Shown: in pieces, positions 1 through 7,803 of the stretch
Layout: every line of letters begins with the position of its first letter
How positions within the stretch are numbered: position 1 is the first letter of the stretch
Notes under the pieces: generated by a model
Told to the model about the DNA's origin: nothing
Seen by the model: the letters and a program-made list of their open reading frames with translations, nothing else
Databases searched by the model: none
Translations under genes and position numbers: made by a program
Assembly: GCF_014333585.1 (NCBI RefSeq)
Contig: NZ_JACSCW010000011.1
Location: forward strand, 1-35,569
DNA from: Hymenobacter sp. BT188
Lineage (GTDB): Bacteria; Bacteroidota; Bacteroidia; Cytophagales; Hymenobacteraceae
Length of the DNA stretch: 35,569 nt
Direction: 5' to 3'

Positions 1-2
1 AC

Positions 3-80
3 CCGGGCTACTCGGCCATCGGCCGCCTGCGCGGCTTAGCCGAATTGCGCGGCCTGGAACTGGGCATTTCGCGCAGCTAA
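3..80 (+). CDS. C-terminal end of an unidentified protein (5' end outside window)
   Basis: An open frame enters from the left edge and ends at a TAA at 78-80, giving 25 residues that finish GLELGISRS. The codons are GC-rich and the Leu/Arg/Gly-rich composition looks like the end of a compact enzyme. The visible part is too short to name a family. It is followed by more than 1 kb without a convincing gene, so it marks the end of the left neighbouring transcription unit. Confidence 0.4.
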   Translation, partial: PGYSAIGRLRGLAELRGLELGISRS

Positions 81-277
81 AGCGCAGATTAGTTGGTTGC
101 CAGCAAGGGTGGGAAGGCCCTAAATCACCCAGGCGGAGTTGTACCCTTTCCAGGTAGCAGCCGATGCCCGACCAGCCCGGATCCCTAGGTAGGTCAGCAG
201 CAACCAACCCAGCAACGGGTTACCCGGTAACGAGCAGCCGCGCTAGGCAACCCCATTCTTCCGGCGGGGCTCACCCG

Positions 278-315
278 CGATAGGTTCCGTAAATGTCAAC
301 TTGAAGAACCTATCG
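278..315. repeat. 10-bp inverted repeat
   Basis: CGATAGGTTC at 278-287 is matched by its reverse complement GAACCTATCG at 306-315, with an 18-base spacer. A related CCGATA/TATCGG pair continues at 310-330. It could be a weak transcription terminator for the left gene, but there is no T-run after it. Role unknown. Confidence 0.35.
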
Positions 316-585
316 GCTACTCCCGATAAGGGCTGCTCAGCTCCTGTTATCGTACCGATAGCCAGGAGCCGGGAACATTCGGAGTTGCTTGCTTAGGCAA
401 GGCGAGCGAAGGAGGAAACGGGCACTGGGGTCGTAGGCATGGGTGAGTAGCGGGCCGCACTTTCCGTCTCGTGTGCGCAAGGCGCTACCTCGGCAACCCA
501 GGGAGGTACTGGTACCCCCTTGCGCCCTCGCGCGTCCCCTCTTCAAACTTCATCGTCCTCCGTCCTGCCAACGACTTCCAAGCGC

Positions 586-816
586 GAGCTCCTCGAACCC
601 ACGCCCGGCGACCAGCGCTACGTGCGCCGCAACGCCAAAGGCCACTTTACGAGCGAGGTGGAGCTGCACCGGTCCCTATCCCAGGACGACCGCTATAACT
701 CCCGGGCCACCAGTCAGCCTGGCCAGGGCGACCAGGGTGATGTCCACACCGGCCAGCGTCAGATGGGGAAGAAGAAACAGGAAGGTTTTGCTGTCCGGGG
801 AAATACGACTCTTTAA
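586..816 (+). pseudogene. Possible remnant of a small conserved hydrophilic protein
   Basis: The frame reading through 586-816 contains RYVRRNAKGHFTSEVE, then RSLSQDDR, then PGQGDQGD. This pattern (an RYVRR..GxFTxx block, an RSL..D block, then a Gly/Gln/Asp-rich tail) resembles, from memory, a family of short uncharacterised proteins of about 60-70 residues in Bacteroidota. No good start codon lies directly before the conserved part, and the sequence upstream in the same frame (from 520) is Ser/Pro-rich and unlike a natural N-terminus. It is therefore called a remnant, although a rare start codon could make it a functional small gene. Confidence 0.3.
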
Positions 817-1162
817 GAAGTGACCAGGGATAGGTAGGACTTCCTGTAATAATCAAGTGCACTGCGCGCTGCTTACAGGAGCCAAGCCCCGAACTGCACT
901 TCTGTCAACCCCGGCAGGATTCGCTAACTCGAAGTTGCCGCTACCCACAAAGCTGTTGCTGGGGTGTGCCGAGCATGGCAGGCCACTTCTCCTGTTTGCA
1001 ATAAAAAGCAGTCGGGTATAGCTCCGAGGTGAGCTGCAGATCCTCGATCGAGGACGAAACGGATGGATACCCAGTGAGCACCTCACTACTTGCATTTTTT
1101 TTGTCAAGCGCAGGATAAAATTCACAAGTAGTATTATTTCAAATAGTATTATCTTTTTCAAT

Positions 1163-1202
1163 AATTACCCTCGATAATCTTTACTTATCGAGGGTAATTT
1201 TC
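1163..1202. terminator. Perfect 15-bp hairpin, probable bidirectional terminator
   Basis: The arm AATTACCCTCGATAA (1163-1177) is exactly complementary to TTATCGAGGGTAATT (1185-1199), with a 7-base loop. It is followed by a T-run on the plus strand, and an A-rich start gives a T-run on the minus strand. No gene clearly ends here, so besides being a terminator it could be a structural site linked to the recombinase that starts 120 bp downstream. Confidence 0.55.
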
Positions 1203-1319
1203 ATTACCTTGCTGCCCGCATCGGCTAGCACCCCGGCGCTATATTCATTCTCTTATCGATTGTTGATCCGCAGCCCAGCGGGAACACCTATATAATAAGG
1301 AGTAGCCCTTCGTTTTTTT

Positions 1320-2324
1320 ATGCCCATGTCTACCGACGACTCATCCGAACTAAATCACTTACCAGAGGTAACTCACATGGCGCTCGGGGCCGCGCGCAGC
1401 ATCGAGGAGTACGCCGCCTCGGCCGCCCGCTACGTCACGACCGGCCAGCAGGGCGCGGTGAACACCCAGCGTGCCTACGCCGGCGACTGGCGCCGCTTCA
1501 CTCTTTGGTGCCAGGACCACGGCCGCGCCCCACTGCCCGCAGAGGTCACCACGCTGGCCGCCTTTGTCACGTCCTTGGCCGAGGCGGGCAAGAAGGTGGC
1601 CACCATCCAGCGCCACTGCGCCGCCATCAGCAAAGCCCATCAGCTCGCCAAGCGGCCGACCCCCACGGATGACCGCCAGTTCAAGGATCTACTCGAGGGC
1701 ATCAGCCGGGAGAAAGGCGTACGCCAGCACCAGGCCCCGGCCTTTCCCCTGGCCTACTTCAAGCGGGTGGTCCAGTCGATTAGCGTGGAGCGCCCGGACG
1801 GGGTGCGCGACCGCGCCTTGCTGCTGCTGGGCCTTTCGGGGGCCTTCCGCCGTGACGAGCTAGCCAAGGTGGACTTGGCGCACCTGCACTTCGATGCCGA
1901 CGGGCTCATCGTGGACCTGCCCGCCAGCAAGACGAATCAACGGGGCGAAGCCGAGGAGAAAGCCATTTTCTTTTCCCCCGACCGGCGCACCTGCCCCGTG
2001 CGGGCCGTGCAGGACTGGGTCACGTACCTTGCGCAGTACGGGCGCACCGACGGGCCCTTGTTCGTCTCCTTTCACAAGGGCCAGCGCCTGAGCCGGCGGC
2101 GGCTGAGTACCTTTAGCCTGAATGAGATTGTGCAGCTGCGCCTGGGGGCCCCCTACACCGCCCACTCCCTGCGAGCCTCGTTCGTGACCATTGCCAAACT
2201 CAACGGGGTGGACGACAGCAAGATCATGAACCAGACCAAGCACAAGACCACCGACATGATCCGCCGCTACACCCGCCTCGACAACGTCCGCCAGCACAAT
2301 GCCGCCCAGGAGCTGGGCTTATAG
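1320..2324 (+). CDS. Tyrosine recombinase/phage-type integrase
   Basis: A 334-residue protein of the lambda-integrase (tyrosine recombinase) family, which cuts and rejoins DNA through a 3'-phosphotyrosine. Residues about 30-130 form the N-terminal SAM-like core-binding domain (helical, with NTQRAYAGDWRRF). Residues about 140-325 form the catalytic domain. Visible catalytic residues are Arg177 (GAFRRDEL), Lys204 (ASKTNQ), His282 and Arg285 (HSLR), His308 (TKHKT) and Tyr317 (RRYTR), so the site is complete. AAGGAG lies about 17 bases upstream of the ATG; a second ATG two codons on is also possible. It stands alone with no excisionase or adjacent phage genes. It may drive a mobile island or an inversion, but no att sites were recognised. 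Confidence 0.9.
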   Translation: MPMSTDDSSELNHLPEVTHMALGAARSIEEYAASAARYVTTGQQGAVNTQRAYAGDWRRFTLWCQDHGRAPLPAEVTTLAAFVTSLAEAGKKVATIQRHCAAISKAHQLAKRPTPTDDRQFKDLLEGISREKGVRQHQAPAFPLAYFKRVVQSISVERPDGVRDRALLLLGLSGAFRRDELAKVDLAHLHFDADGLIVDLPASKTNQRGEAEEKAIFFSPDRRTCPVRAVQDWVTYLAQYGRTDGPLFVSFHKGQRLSRRRLSTFSLNEIVQLRLGAPYTAHSLRASFVTIAKLNGVDDSKIMNQTKHKTTDMIRRYTRLDNVRQHNAAQELGL

Positions 2325-2913
2325 GATCGGGGGTAGCTCACCGCAGGGTTTAAACCGATATAGGCGCTCCATTACCATTCAAGGTTGCTCCTTGCCCGGT
2401 GTGAGCAGCGTAGGCAACGAAAGAGCGCCCCCTCTGCGGGCTACCTTGGGGCCGTTTGGTCGTTAGCTGCTACCAATAATTACTAGAGTTCTACTGGCGG
2501 ACAGAGCCCAGGAGATGGCTGCTGGCCTGGCTCGGCAGTTACCCCGCAGCGAGTTGTAGCGGTCCTAACGGCTCCCGCCACGGGCATGGTTCCCTTGCTG
2601 ACCCGAATAACTGGTGCGCTCTACCTGGGCTTTGCGGTGCCCACCCGAATGACCAAGCCCCCCTGCTCGAATGCATCTATGGCGGGCGGGTTGCGCCAGC
2701 CATTTTCGCGCATTTTATGATCGGCGCGCAGGCTTTGGCCAACACACCTGGATCCCTAATTAAGTCGTGCCTGTTACAGGCACTGCTGTTTGGGGTCCCC
2801 TTTCTTACGACCCCAGAAAAAGTCGGTGAGGGTACCTATCATAGCGTGAGCGGGTACCCCCCTCCGCACTAAGTATTTCTACCCTCAGGTCCAGGAGTAA
2901 CCAAGGCAGCAGG
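2325..2913. other. Intergenic region with two adjacent hairpins
   Basis: About 590 bp without a supported gene between the recombinase and the insertion sequence. It holds two close hairpins. GTGCCTG (2767-2773) pairs with CAGGCAC (2777-2783) across a TTA loop. TGGGGTC (2791-2797) pairs with GACCCCA (2809-2815), followed by GAAAAA. They may end recombinase transcription or be recombination structures; nothing else stands out. Confidence 0.4.
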
Positions 2914-2926
2914 TGAGGTGGTCTAG

Positions 2927-3812
2927 CTACGCCGGACACAATTGGGACGTTGTTTTTAGTTGTGATTCGAAGTGATTAGGGGCCAAGTAGCCGAGGGCAG
3001 AATGCCGCCGTTCGGCGTCGTAGTAGGCGATGTAATGGCTAATTTCGAGGCGGGCTTCGACCAAGCCAGGGAAGCTGCCGCCGTCGAGCAATTCGGTTTT
3101 CAGACGACTCCAAAATGATTCGGCGTGCGCGTTGTCGTAGCAGTTACCGCGTCGGCTCATACTCTGCACCGCCCCGTGGCAGGCCACCAAGCACTTAAAG
3201 CGAGTCGCCGCGTATTGACTCCCTTGGTCTGAATGTACCACGAGCCCGGCCATTGGCCGCCGCACCACCAAGGCCCGCCGTAGGGCTTCGCTCACCAAGT
3301 CTTCGGGCATGGTCTCCCGCACATCCCACCCCACGACCTTACGTGAGTAGCGGTCCAGCCACGTGGCTAAATAAAGCCAGCCGCCCCCTGTTTGGGCAGA
3401 TACGTGATGTCGCCTACCCACACCTGGTTGGGGGCCGTGGGAGATGGTTGCCCCAGCAGCCGGTTGGGCGCGGCGCGCACCGTCGGGTCAGAGTGGGTGG
3501 TGCGGGGAACAAACGAACGGGACTGCTGCGCCCGCAAGCCGTGGGCCCCACCAAGACCCGTTGGATGCGTCGGCGACCGATTCCCGTGTGCCCCTGCGCG
3601 GCCAACTCGGCCCGTAGTCGACGGGTGCCGTAGCGCCGGACATGCTGGACAAAGAGCTGACGTACGGCCACTTGCCATGCCGGCATAGGCGTCAGCCGAC
3701 GTGTCTTGGCACGCCAAGCATAGTAGGCACTGGTGGTTACCTGCAATGCGTAACAGAGTTGCCGAACTGACACACGCCCCTGGCGTTGGGCTGTATACTG
3801 GTATATACTCAC
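2927..3812 (-). pseudogene. IS3-family transposase orfB (DDE domain), two frameshifts
   Basis: Read on the minus strand from GTG at 3812. The N-terminal part has the helical region seen in IS3 OrfB (AYYAWRAK, then RYGTRRLRAEL, then RRRIQRV). Near 3556 the family sequence moves to another frame (GLRAQQSRSFVPRTT through VWVGDITYLP, which holds the first catalytic Asp). Near 3395 it moves again, continuing as GGGWLYLATWLDRYSRKVVGW, the second Asp in VVHSDQGSQYA, and the catalytic Glu in AESFWSRLK. All three DDE residues survive but in different frames, so the protein is disrupted unless these are sequencing errors. The two breaks lie in runs of G or A, where single-base errors are common. Confidence 0.85.
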
Positions 3813-4111
3813 GGGGTCGGCTGGCCAAAGATGACCACGGCTTTTTTTAACATGTCGAGCTCCTGCGTCCCCCGCTTATTGGCCGCGCGCAGAGCCCGTA
3901 CCTCCGGGTCACGGGCCACTTCCAGGCTGCCTACTTCGGCCACGAGTTGCTCCTGCTGCCAGCGATAGAGCAGTTTGGGATTGATGCCCAACGGACGGGC
4001 AGCGGCTTGGGTGGAGCGGCTTTCGTCGGCTAAGCGCAGGGCCTCAGCTTTGAAAGCTGCATCGTACTTGCGCCGTTTATTGGGCGACGCTCCATTCTTT
4101 TTGGCTGTCAT
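3809..4111 (-). CDS. IS3-family transposase orfA (helix-turn-helix protein)
   Basis: About 100 residues, starting MTAKKNGASPNKRRKYD. The N-terminal half is a helix-turn-helix (FKAEALRLADESRSTQAAA, then LGINPKLLYRWQQEQL) that binds the element ends. The C-terminal half is a leucine-zipper-like coiled coil ending MLKKAVVIFGQPTP. An in-frame ATG at 4147 would add 12 residues but sits almost in the inverted repeat, so the ATG at 4111 is preferred. A run of seven A on the coding strand (plus-strand T run at 3842-3848) forms the A-AAA-AAG type slippery site used by IS3 elements for -1 frameshifting into orfB. Confidence 0.85.
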   Translation of the reverse strand: MTAKKNGASPNKRRKYDAAFKAEALRLADESRSTQAAARPLGINPKLLYRWQQEQLVAEVGSLEVARDPEVRALRAANKRGTQELDMLKKAVVIFGQPTP

Positions 4112-4162
4112 GATACAAGGAAGATACGTCCTGCTTCTGTCCGGCATCCCTAGACCACCTCA

Positions 4163-4483
4163 GTCAAAGTAGCCCTCAATATTTAATACTATCTTGTTCA
4201 CGAACACAGGGTTTCAACTTAAATCAAACTAGCTATTTGGTATGCATTAAAGATGTATAAGTTATCTTTGATAATAACTTCTCAAAGAAATAATTAGACT
4301 TTTGTATTAATACAGGACTGCATGAATGTAATAATCAACTAAACTATTCTCATAATTTTAATTCAAAAGGATTGGTAGAATATAGGTATATAGTTTAGCA
4401 ATATACAGAAGCTGGTATTCGCTTAAATAGGCTCAAAATTAAACAGGCCTACATCATTATGCTCAGAGAAATTATTGTAGAAT
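4163..4483. other. AT-rich upstream region of the first glycan cluster
   Basis: A 320-bp AT-rich stretch between the insertion sequence and the first glycosyltransferase. It contains no supported gene. Its composition differs sharply from the GC-rich DNA to the left and fits a promoter or leader region for the cluster starting at 4484. Confidence 0.5.
4236..4270 (+). promoter_or_regulatory. Candidate Bacteroidota-type promoter
   Basis: TATCTTTG at 4263-4270 matches the Bacteroidota -7 consensus TAnnTTTG, and TTTG at 4236-4239 could be the -33 element, although the 23-base spacing is longer than the usual 19 or so. It would leave a leader of about 200 bases before the start at 4484. Pattern match only. 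Confidence 0.3.
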
Positions 4484-5545
4484 ATGCCAAAAACAGGCGC
4501 GCCAGAATTTATTCGTATACCTACCTCCCCTCCCATTATCCCGCCAGTAGCGGGAGGCGAGAAGCGTCCCTTATGGTCCGTGATGATTCCGACCTACAAT
4601 TGTTCGGAATACTTAAAGGAAACACTGGCGGGTGTTCTGGCGCAGGCCCCAGGGCCAGACTTAATGCAGATTGAAGTAATTGATGACGCGAGTACCGATG
4701 AGGACGTGGGCGCCCTTGTCGCTAACATAGGAGCTGGTCGCGTACAATACTTTCGACAACCAATAAACGTTGGGAGCATCCGTAACTTTGAAACTTGTAT
4801 CAATCGCTCGCGAGGCCATTTAATTCACCTTTTACACGGCAATGACCGTGTTAAACCCGGATTCTATGAAAAAATAGCCCAGCTTTTTCAGCAGCACCCG
4901 GAAGCGGGGGCCGCATTCAGCCACTGTGCTTATATTGACGAGCAGGGCTATCAACAATTTTTGCCCCCATTAGTAGCTCCGGCGGCGGGCATTTTACCCA
5001 ATTGGCTTTTGCGTATTGCCGAGTATCAACGCCTACAGTACGTATCGAGCGTAGTACGCCGCGAAGTCTACGAAAAGCTAGGCAGTTTTTACGGCACCAA
5101 CTACGGGGAGGACTGGGAGATGTGGGTACGCATCGCTGCCCATTATCCCGTCGCCTATCTGCCGGAGGTTTTAGCCGAATACCGAGGACACCCAAATTCG
5201 ATAAGCGAGGAAAAGGCACAAGCTGCCCTAATTGTTCCGGATCTACTACAAGTAATGAAGCGTATTCAGCAGCACGTACCGGTATCACATCGTCACCAAG
5301 TGCTTGCCAAGTCCAAGAAGTACTACGCCCGGATGAGCATTGGCTCGGCCCATCACTTACTAAAAGAGTCTCGCAGTTGGCGCCTGGCCCATCTGCACAT
5401 CAAGCAAGCACTGGCATTAAGCCGGCATCCGGCTGTATATGGTGACCTGTTAAAGTTTTATTTTAAATCTTTATTTGTGTGTATAAAGCGGCGAGATAGT
5501 CTGAAGGCATTCGCGGCGATACTTTTCGCTTGGCTCATGCGCTGA
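4484..5545 (+). CDS. Family 2 glycosyltransferase
   Basis: A 353-residue GT-A fold glycosyltransferase that would add one sugar from a nucleotide-sugar to the growing lipid-linked glycan at the cytoplasmic membrane face. The GT2 domain starts at residue about 31 (WSVMIPTYN). The nucleotide-binding Asp pair is in VIDDAS (67-70). The metal-binding position reads HGND (118-121), where relatives have HGDD or DADD. The acceptor-side acidic motif is YGEDWEMW (Glu209/Asp210). The roughly 30 residues before the domain are Pro-rich and may be an extension or a misplaced start. It is the first gene of the Wzm/Wzt cluster, 67 bp before the permease. Donor and acceptor cannot be deduced. Confidence 0.9.
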   Translation: MPKTGAPEFIRIPTSPPIIPPVAGGEKRPLWSVMIPTYNCSEYLKETLAGVLAQAPGPDLMQIEVIDDASTDEDVGALVANIGAGRVQYFRQPINVGSIRNFETCINRSRGHLIHLLHGNDRVKPGFYEKIAQLFQQHPEAGAAFSHCAYIDEQGYQQFLPPLVAPAAGILPNWLLRIAEYQRLQYVSSVVRREVYEKLGSFYGTNYGEDWEMWVRIAAHYPVAYLPEVLAEYRGHPNSISEEKAQAALIVPDLLQVMKRIQQHVPVSHRHQVLAKSKKYYARMSIGSAHHLLKESRSWRLAHLHIKQALALSRHPAVYGDLLKFYFKSLFVCIKRRDSLKAFAAILFAWLMR

Positions 5546-5612
5546 CTTAACCCTGAGATTACTTTCTTCCGCTTTTCTCCCTTCGTTCAATATATAACTT
5601 CTTCAATAAGAT

Positions 5613-6470
5613 ATGCCTATTCCTCAAGAAGATAGGTGGGACTGGGAGATTCGTCCGCAAACTGGTTGGTGGGGCACCAGTTTAACGGACCTGTGGACCT
5701 ACCGCCACTTAGCCGTGGGGTTAGTGCGCCGGGATTTTCTACTTATTTACCAGCAGACCATCCTCGGACCTCTATGGGTGCTGTTGCAGCCCCTACTAAC
5801 TCTGATTACTTATGTGGTGGTCTTCGGTAAGGTGGTGGGCATCTCTACAGGGGATACCCCGCCCGTACTTTTTTATCTAGCCGGCATTGTGCTCTGGAAT
5901 CTCTTCAATGACACATTTACCAGCATCTCGTCGACCTTCCGCGACAATGCCCAGCTCTTTAGCAAGGTCTATTTTCCCCGACTCATAATTCCCCTGGCGC
6001 GCCTAAGTGGCTACCTGTTCCACTTTGGCATTCAGTTCGGCCTGCTGGTCCTAATGCTGGCTTACTACTTTCTGTTTCAATCCTTGCCAGTACCTAATGG
6101 GCAGTGGCTGCTGCTGGTTCCCGTAGCCATCCTTTTAGTGAGCACGATTAGCCTCTCCCTCGGCTTACTCTTTTCAGTACTGACCGCAAAATATCGGGAT
6201 ATGACTTACTTAGTGGGCATGGGTGTGCGGCTGCTTATGTTCTTGACTCCCGTTATTTATCCCGTGAGCTACGTGGCCGAGAAGTGGCGCTGGATGGTGC
6301 AGTTGAATCCGCTGACGCCGCTGTTTGAGTTGTTTCGGCGGGCGCTACTTGGCCATGGCGTCGTTAGCCTGCTGACCCTGGGCTATAGTTTTGCTTTTAC
6401 TATGGTTCTGCTGCTGGTTGCCCTGCTTATCTTCAATAAGCAGGGTGATAAATTAATTGATATTTTATAA
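5613..6470 (+). CDS. wzm: ABC-2 polysaccharide/O-antigen exporter permease (Wzm-like)
   Basis: A 285-residue inner membrane protein of the ABC-2 transporter permease family (Wzm/KpsM/TagG/RfbD). The cytoplasmic N-terminus leads to an amphipathic segment (LTDLWTYRHLAVGLVRRDF), then about six membrane helices: LGPLWVLLQPLLTLITYVVV, a helix near FYLAGIVLWNLF, the IQFGLLVLMLAYYFLF segment, the long LLLVPVAILLVSTISLSLGL segment, one around GVRLLMFLTPVIYP, and a last one near the C-terminus. The TPVIYP and LNPLTPLFELFR motifs are typical. Only 6 bp separate it from the ATPase gene, so the two are translated together as a transporter pair that moves an undecaprenyl-linked glycan across the inner membrane. 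Confidence 0.93.
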   Translation: MPIPQEDRWDWEIRPQTGWWGTSLTDLWTYRHLAVGLVRRDFLLIYQQTILGPLWVLLQPLLTLITYVVVFGKVVGISTGDTPPVLFYLAGIVLWNLFNDTFTSISSTFRDNAQLFSKVYFPRLIIPLARLSGYLFHFGIQFGLLVLMLAYYFLFQSLPVPNGQWLLLVPVAILLVSTISLSLGLLFSVLTAKYRDMTYLVGMGVRLLMFLTPVIYPVSYVAEKWRWMVQLNPLTPLFELFRRALLGHGVVSLLTLGYSFAFTMVLLLVALLIFNKQGDKLIDIL

Positions 6471-6476
6471 GGGAGC

Positions 6477-7781
6477 ATGGGCAAGGTGGTTATTCAAGTT
6501 GAAGAGCTTTCTAAGGTCTACCGCTTAGGCACCATCGGCACGGGTTATCTGCTGCATGACCTGCAGCGTTGGTGGACCACCACCGTGCGCAAACAAGAGG
6601 ACCCCTTTTTTCAGCTCCCCGGCACCCAGGCGTCACCTGAGCCAGGCCAGGCGTTGTGGGCCCTGCAAAATATAAACTTTGAGGTGAAGCAGGGCGAGGT
6701 CTGGGGTATTATCGGCAATAACGGGGCGGGCAAATCCACCTTGCTTAAAATCATTTCTCGCATCATTCGCCCTTCTATGGGGCGGATTCGCGGGAAAGGC
6801 AAAGTGAACAGCTTACTGGAAGTGGGCACTGGCTTTCACCCCGAGCTCTCGGGTCGGGAAAACATCTATCTGAGCGGCTACATCCTAGGCATGAGCAAGG
6901 CCGAGATTCGGGCAAAATTCGACGAGATTGCGGCTTTTTCCGGGGTAGAGAAATTCTTAGACACGCCCGTCAAGCGCTATTCCTCCGGCATGTACGTGCG
7001 CCTGGCCTTCGCCGTGGCGGCCCACCTTGAGCCTGACATTCTCATAGTTGACGAAGTACTGGCGGTGGGGGACGCCGAGTTTCAAAAGAAGTGCTTGGGC
7101 AAAATGCGGGATGTGGCCCAGAGTGAAGGCCGCACGATTCTCTTTGTCAGTCACAGCATGCAGGCCATCAACAACCTCTGCGATAAAGGCCTGTGGCTGC
7201 ACCAAGGAAAAGTTAAAGCTACTGGATCGGCCGCCAGTGTGGTAAATGATTACCTGACGAGTGCACAACGCGTGCAATTAAAGCAGTCCTGGACGGACCC
7301 TGAGCACGCCCCTGGTAATGAAAATGTGCGGCTACAGTCAGTGGAACTGGTCCCCCACCTGCTAACTCCCGACTCACCCCTTGATGTCCGCACCCCCCTG
7401 ACCGTAAAGTTTCAGTTCTGGAACCTCCTAGCGGGCGAAACTTCTTTGAGTATGGGCTTGCACTTGTACACGTACGGAGGGGAATTGGTGTTTGACCGCC
7501 CAACTTCGGATCGCCTTTGCCGCCCGGGGCTCATACAGGCGGAGTGTACCATTCCGGGTAATTTCCTCAATGACGGTTCCTATTATATATCTTTTGTTAT
7601 AACCCGCAATACATCGGTTGATTTATTCCGCTACGAGGAATGCTTGTCCTTCGATGTAGCGGATTATCGGGGTGATTATAACTACTATGGCAAATGGGTG
7701 GGAGTGGTTCGCCCTAATTTCCCCTTTGAACTCAAGCCAGCAGAGGCCGGCATAGGGCACTACCAGAGCCTTAGCAGCTAG
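6477..7781 (+). CDS. wzt: ABC exporter ATPase with C-terminal glycan-binding domain (Wzt-like)
   Basis: A 434-residue ATP-binding subunit paired with the permease just upstream. Walker A is GNNGAGKST (80-88), the signature is YSSGMYVRLA (168-177), Walker B is DILIVDEV (187-194) and the switch His is 226 (VSHS). After residue about 265 comes a beta-rich domain (FQFWNLLAGETSLSMGLHLY and onward), as in Wzt proteins that recognise a terminal modification on the glycan before export. An insertion of about 30 residues (31-60) precedes the core, as in other teichoic-acid and O-antigen exporter ATPases. AAGGGAG lies directly before the ATG. The C-terminal domain implies that chain length is set by end-capping, possibly by the methyltransferase encoded next. 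Confidence 0.93.
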   Translation: MGKVVIQVEELSKVYRLGTIGTGYLLHDLQRWWTTTVRKQEDPFFQLPGTQASPEPGQALWALQNINFEVKQGEVWGIIGNNGAGKSTLLKIISRIIRPSMGRIRGKGKVNSLLEVGTGFHPELSGRENIYLSGYILGMSKAEIRAKFDEIAAFSGVEKFLDTPVKRYSSGMYVRLAFAVAAHLEPDILIVDEVLAVGDAEFQKKCLGKMRDVAQSEGRTILFVSHSMQAINNLCDKGLWLHQGKVKATGSAASVVNDYLTSAQRVQLKQSWTDPEHAPGNENVRLQSVELVPHLLTPDSPLDVRTPLTVKFQFWNLLAGETSLSMGLHLYTYGGELVFDRPTSDRLCRPGLIQAECTIPGNFLNDGSYYISFVITRNTSVDLFRYEECLSFDVADYRGDYNYYGKWVGVVRPNFPFELKPAEAGIGHYQSLSS

Positions 7782-7803
7782 CGCACCTTATATGAATTGA
7801 TTG

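Larger units (their letters stand above)
81..1319. other. Long GC-rich stretch without a convincing intact gene
   Basis: About 1.2 kb between the left-edge gene and the recombinase. Several overlapping open frames occur on both strands between 337 and 862, as expected in GC-rich DNA, but none has a plausible start and family-like sequence over its full length. Three things stand out and are listed separately: an inverted repeat at 278-315, a protein-like stretch at 586-816, and a perfect hairpin at 1163-1199. From about 1090 the base composition turns AT-rich, with the 9-base sequence TAGTATTAT occurring twice just before the hairpin. Confidence 0.5.
2914..4162 (-). mobile_element. IS3-family insertion sequence, about 1.25 kb, inactivated
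   Basis: The element is bounded by inverted repeats beginning TGAGGTGGTCTAG: 2914-2926 on the plus strand and 4150-4162 on the minus strand. Similarity continues inward (GCCGGACA shared at both ends). It carries the usual orfA and orfB in one direction, with a 4-base GTGA overlap. Length, two-frame organisation and end structure fit IS3. No 3- or 4-bp target duplication is seen (flanks AGG on the left and GTC on the right), which suggests rearrangement after insertion or an older copy. orfB has two frameshifts, so this copy cannot make its own transposase. Confidence 0.85.

Noticed and set aside
443..823. 126-residue plus-strand frame in the left non-coding stretch
   Set aside because: Its composition (Pro/Ala/Arg/Ser) is that of random GC-rich frames, and it overlaps the better-supported 586-816 stretch in another frame.
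1860..2297. 145-residue open frame on the minus strand across the recombinase
   Set aside because: It is a shadow of the GC-rich recombinase gene, rich in Gly/Val/His repeats and without family resemblance; the plus-strand frame has a full catalytic motif set.
2911..4165. Target site duplication of the IS3 element
   Set aside because: The bases next to the two inverted repeats (AGG and GTC) do not match, and shifting the end by one to three bases gives no 3- or 4-bp repeat.
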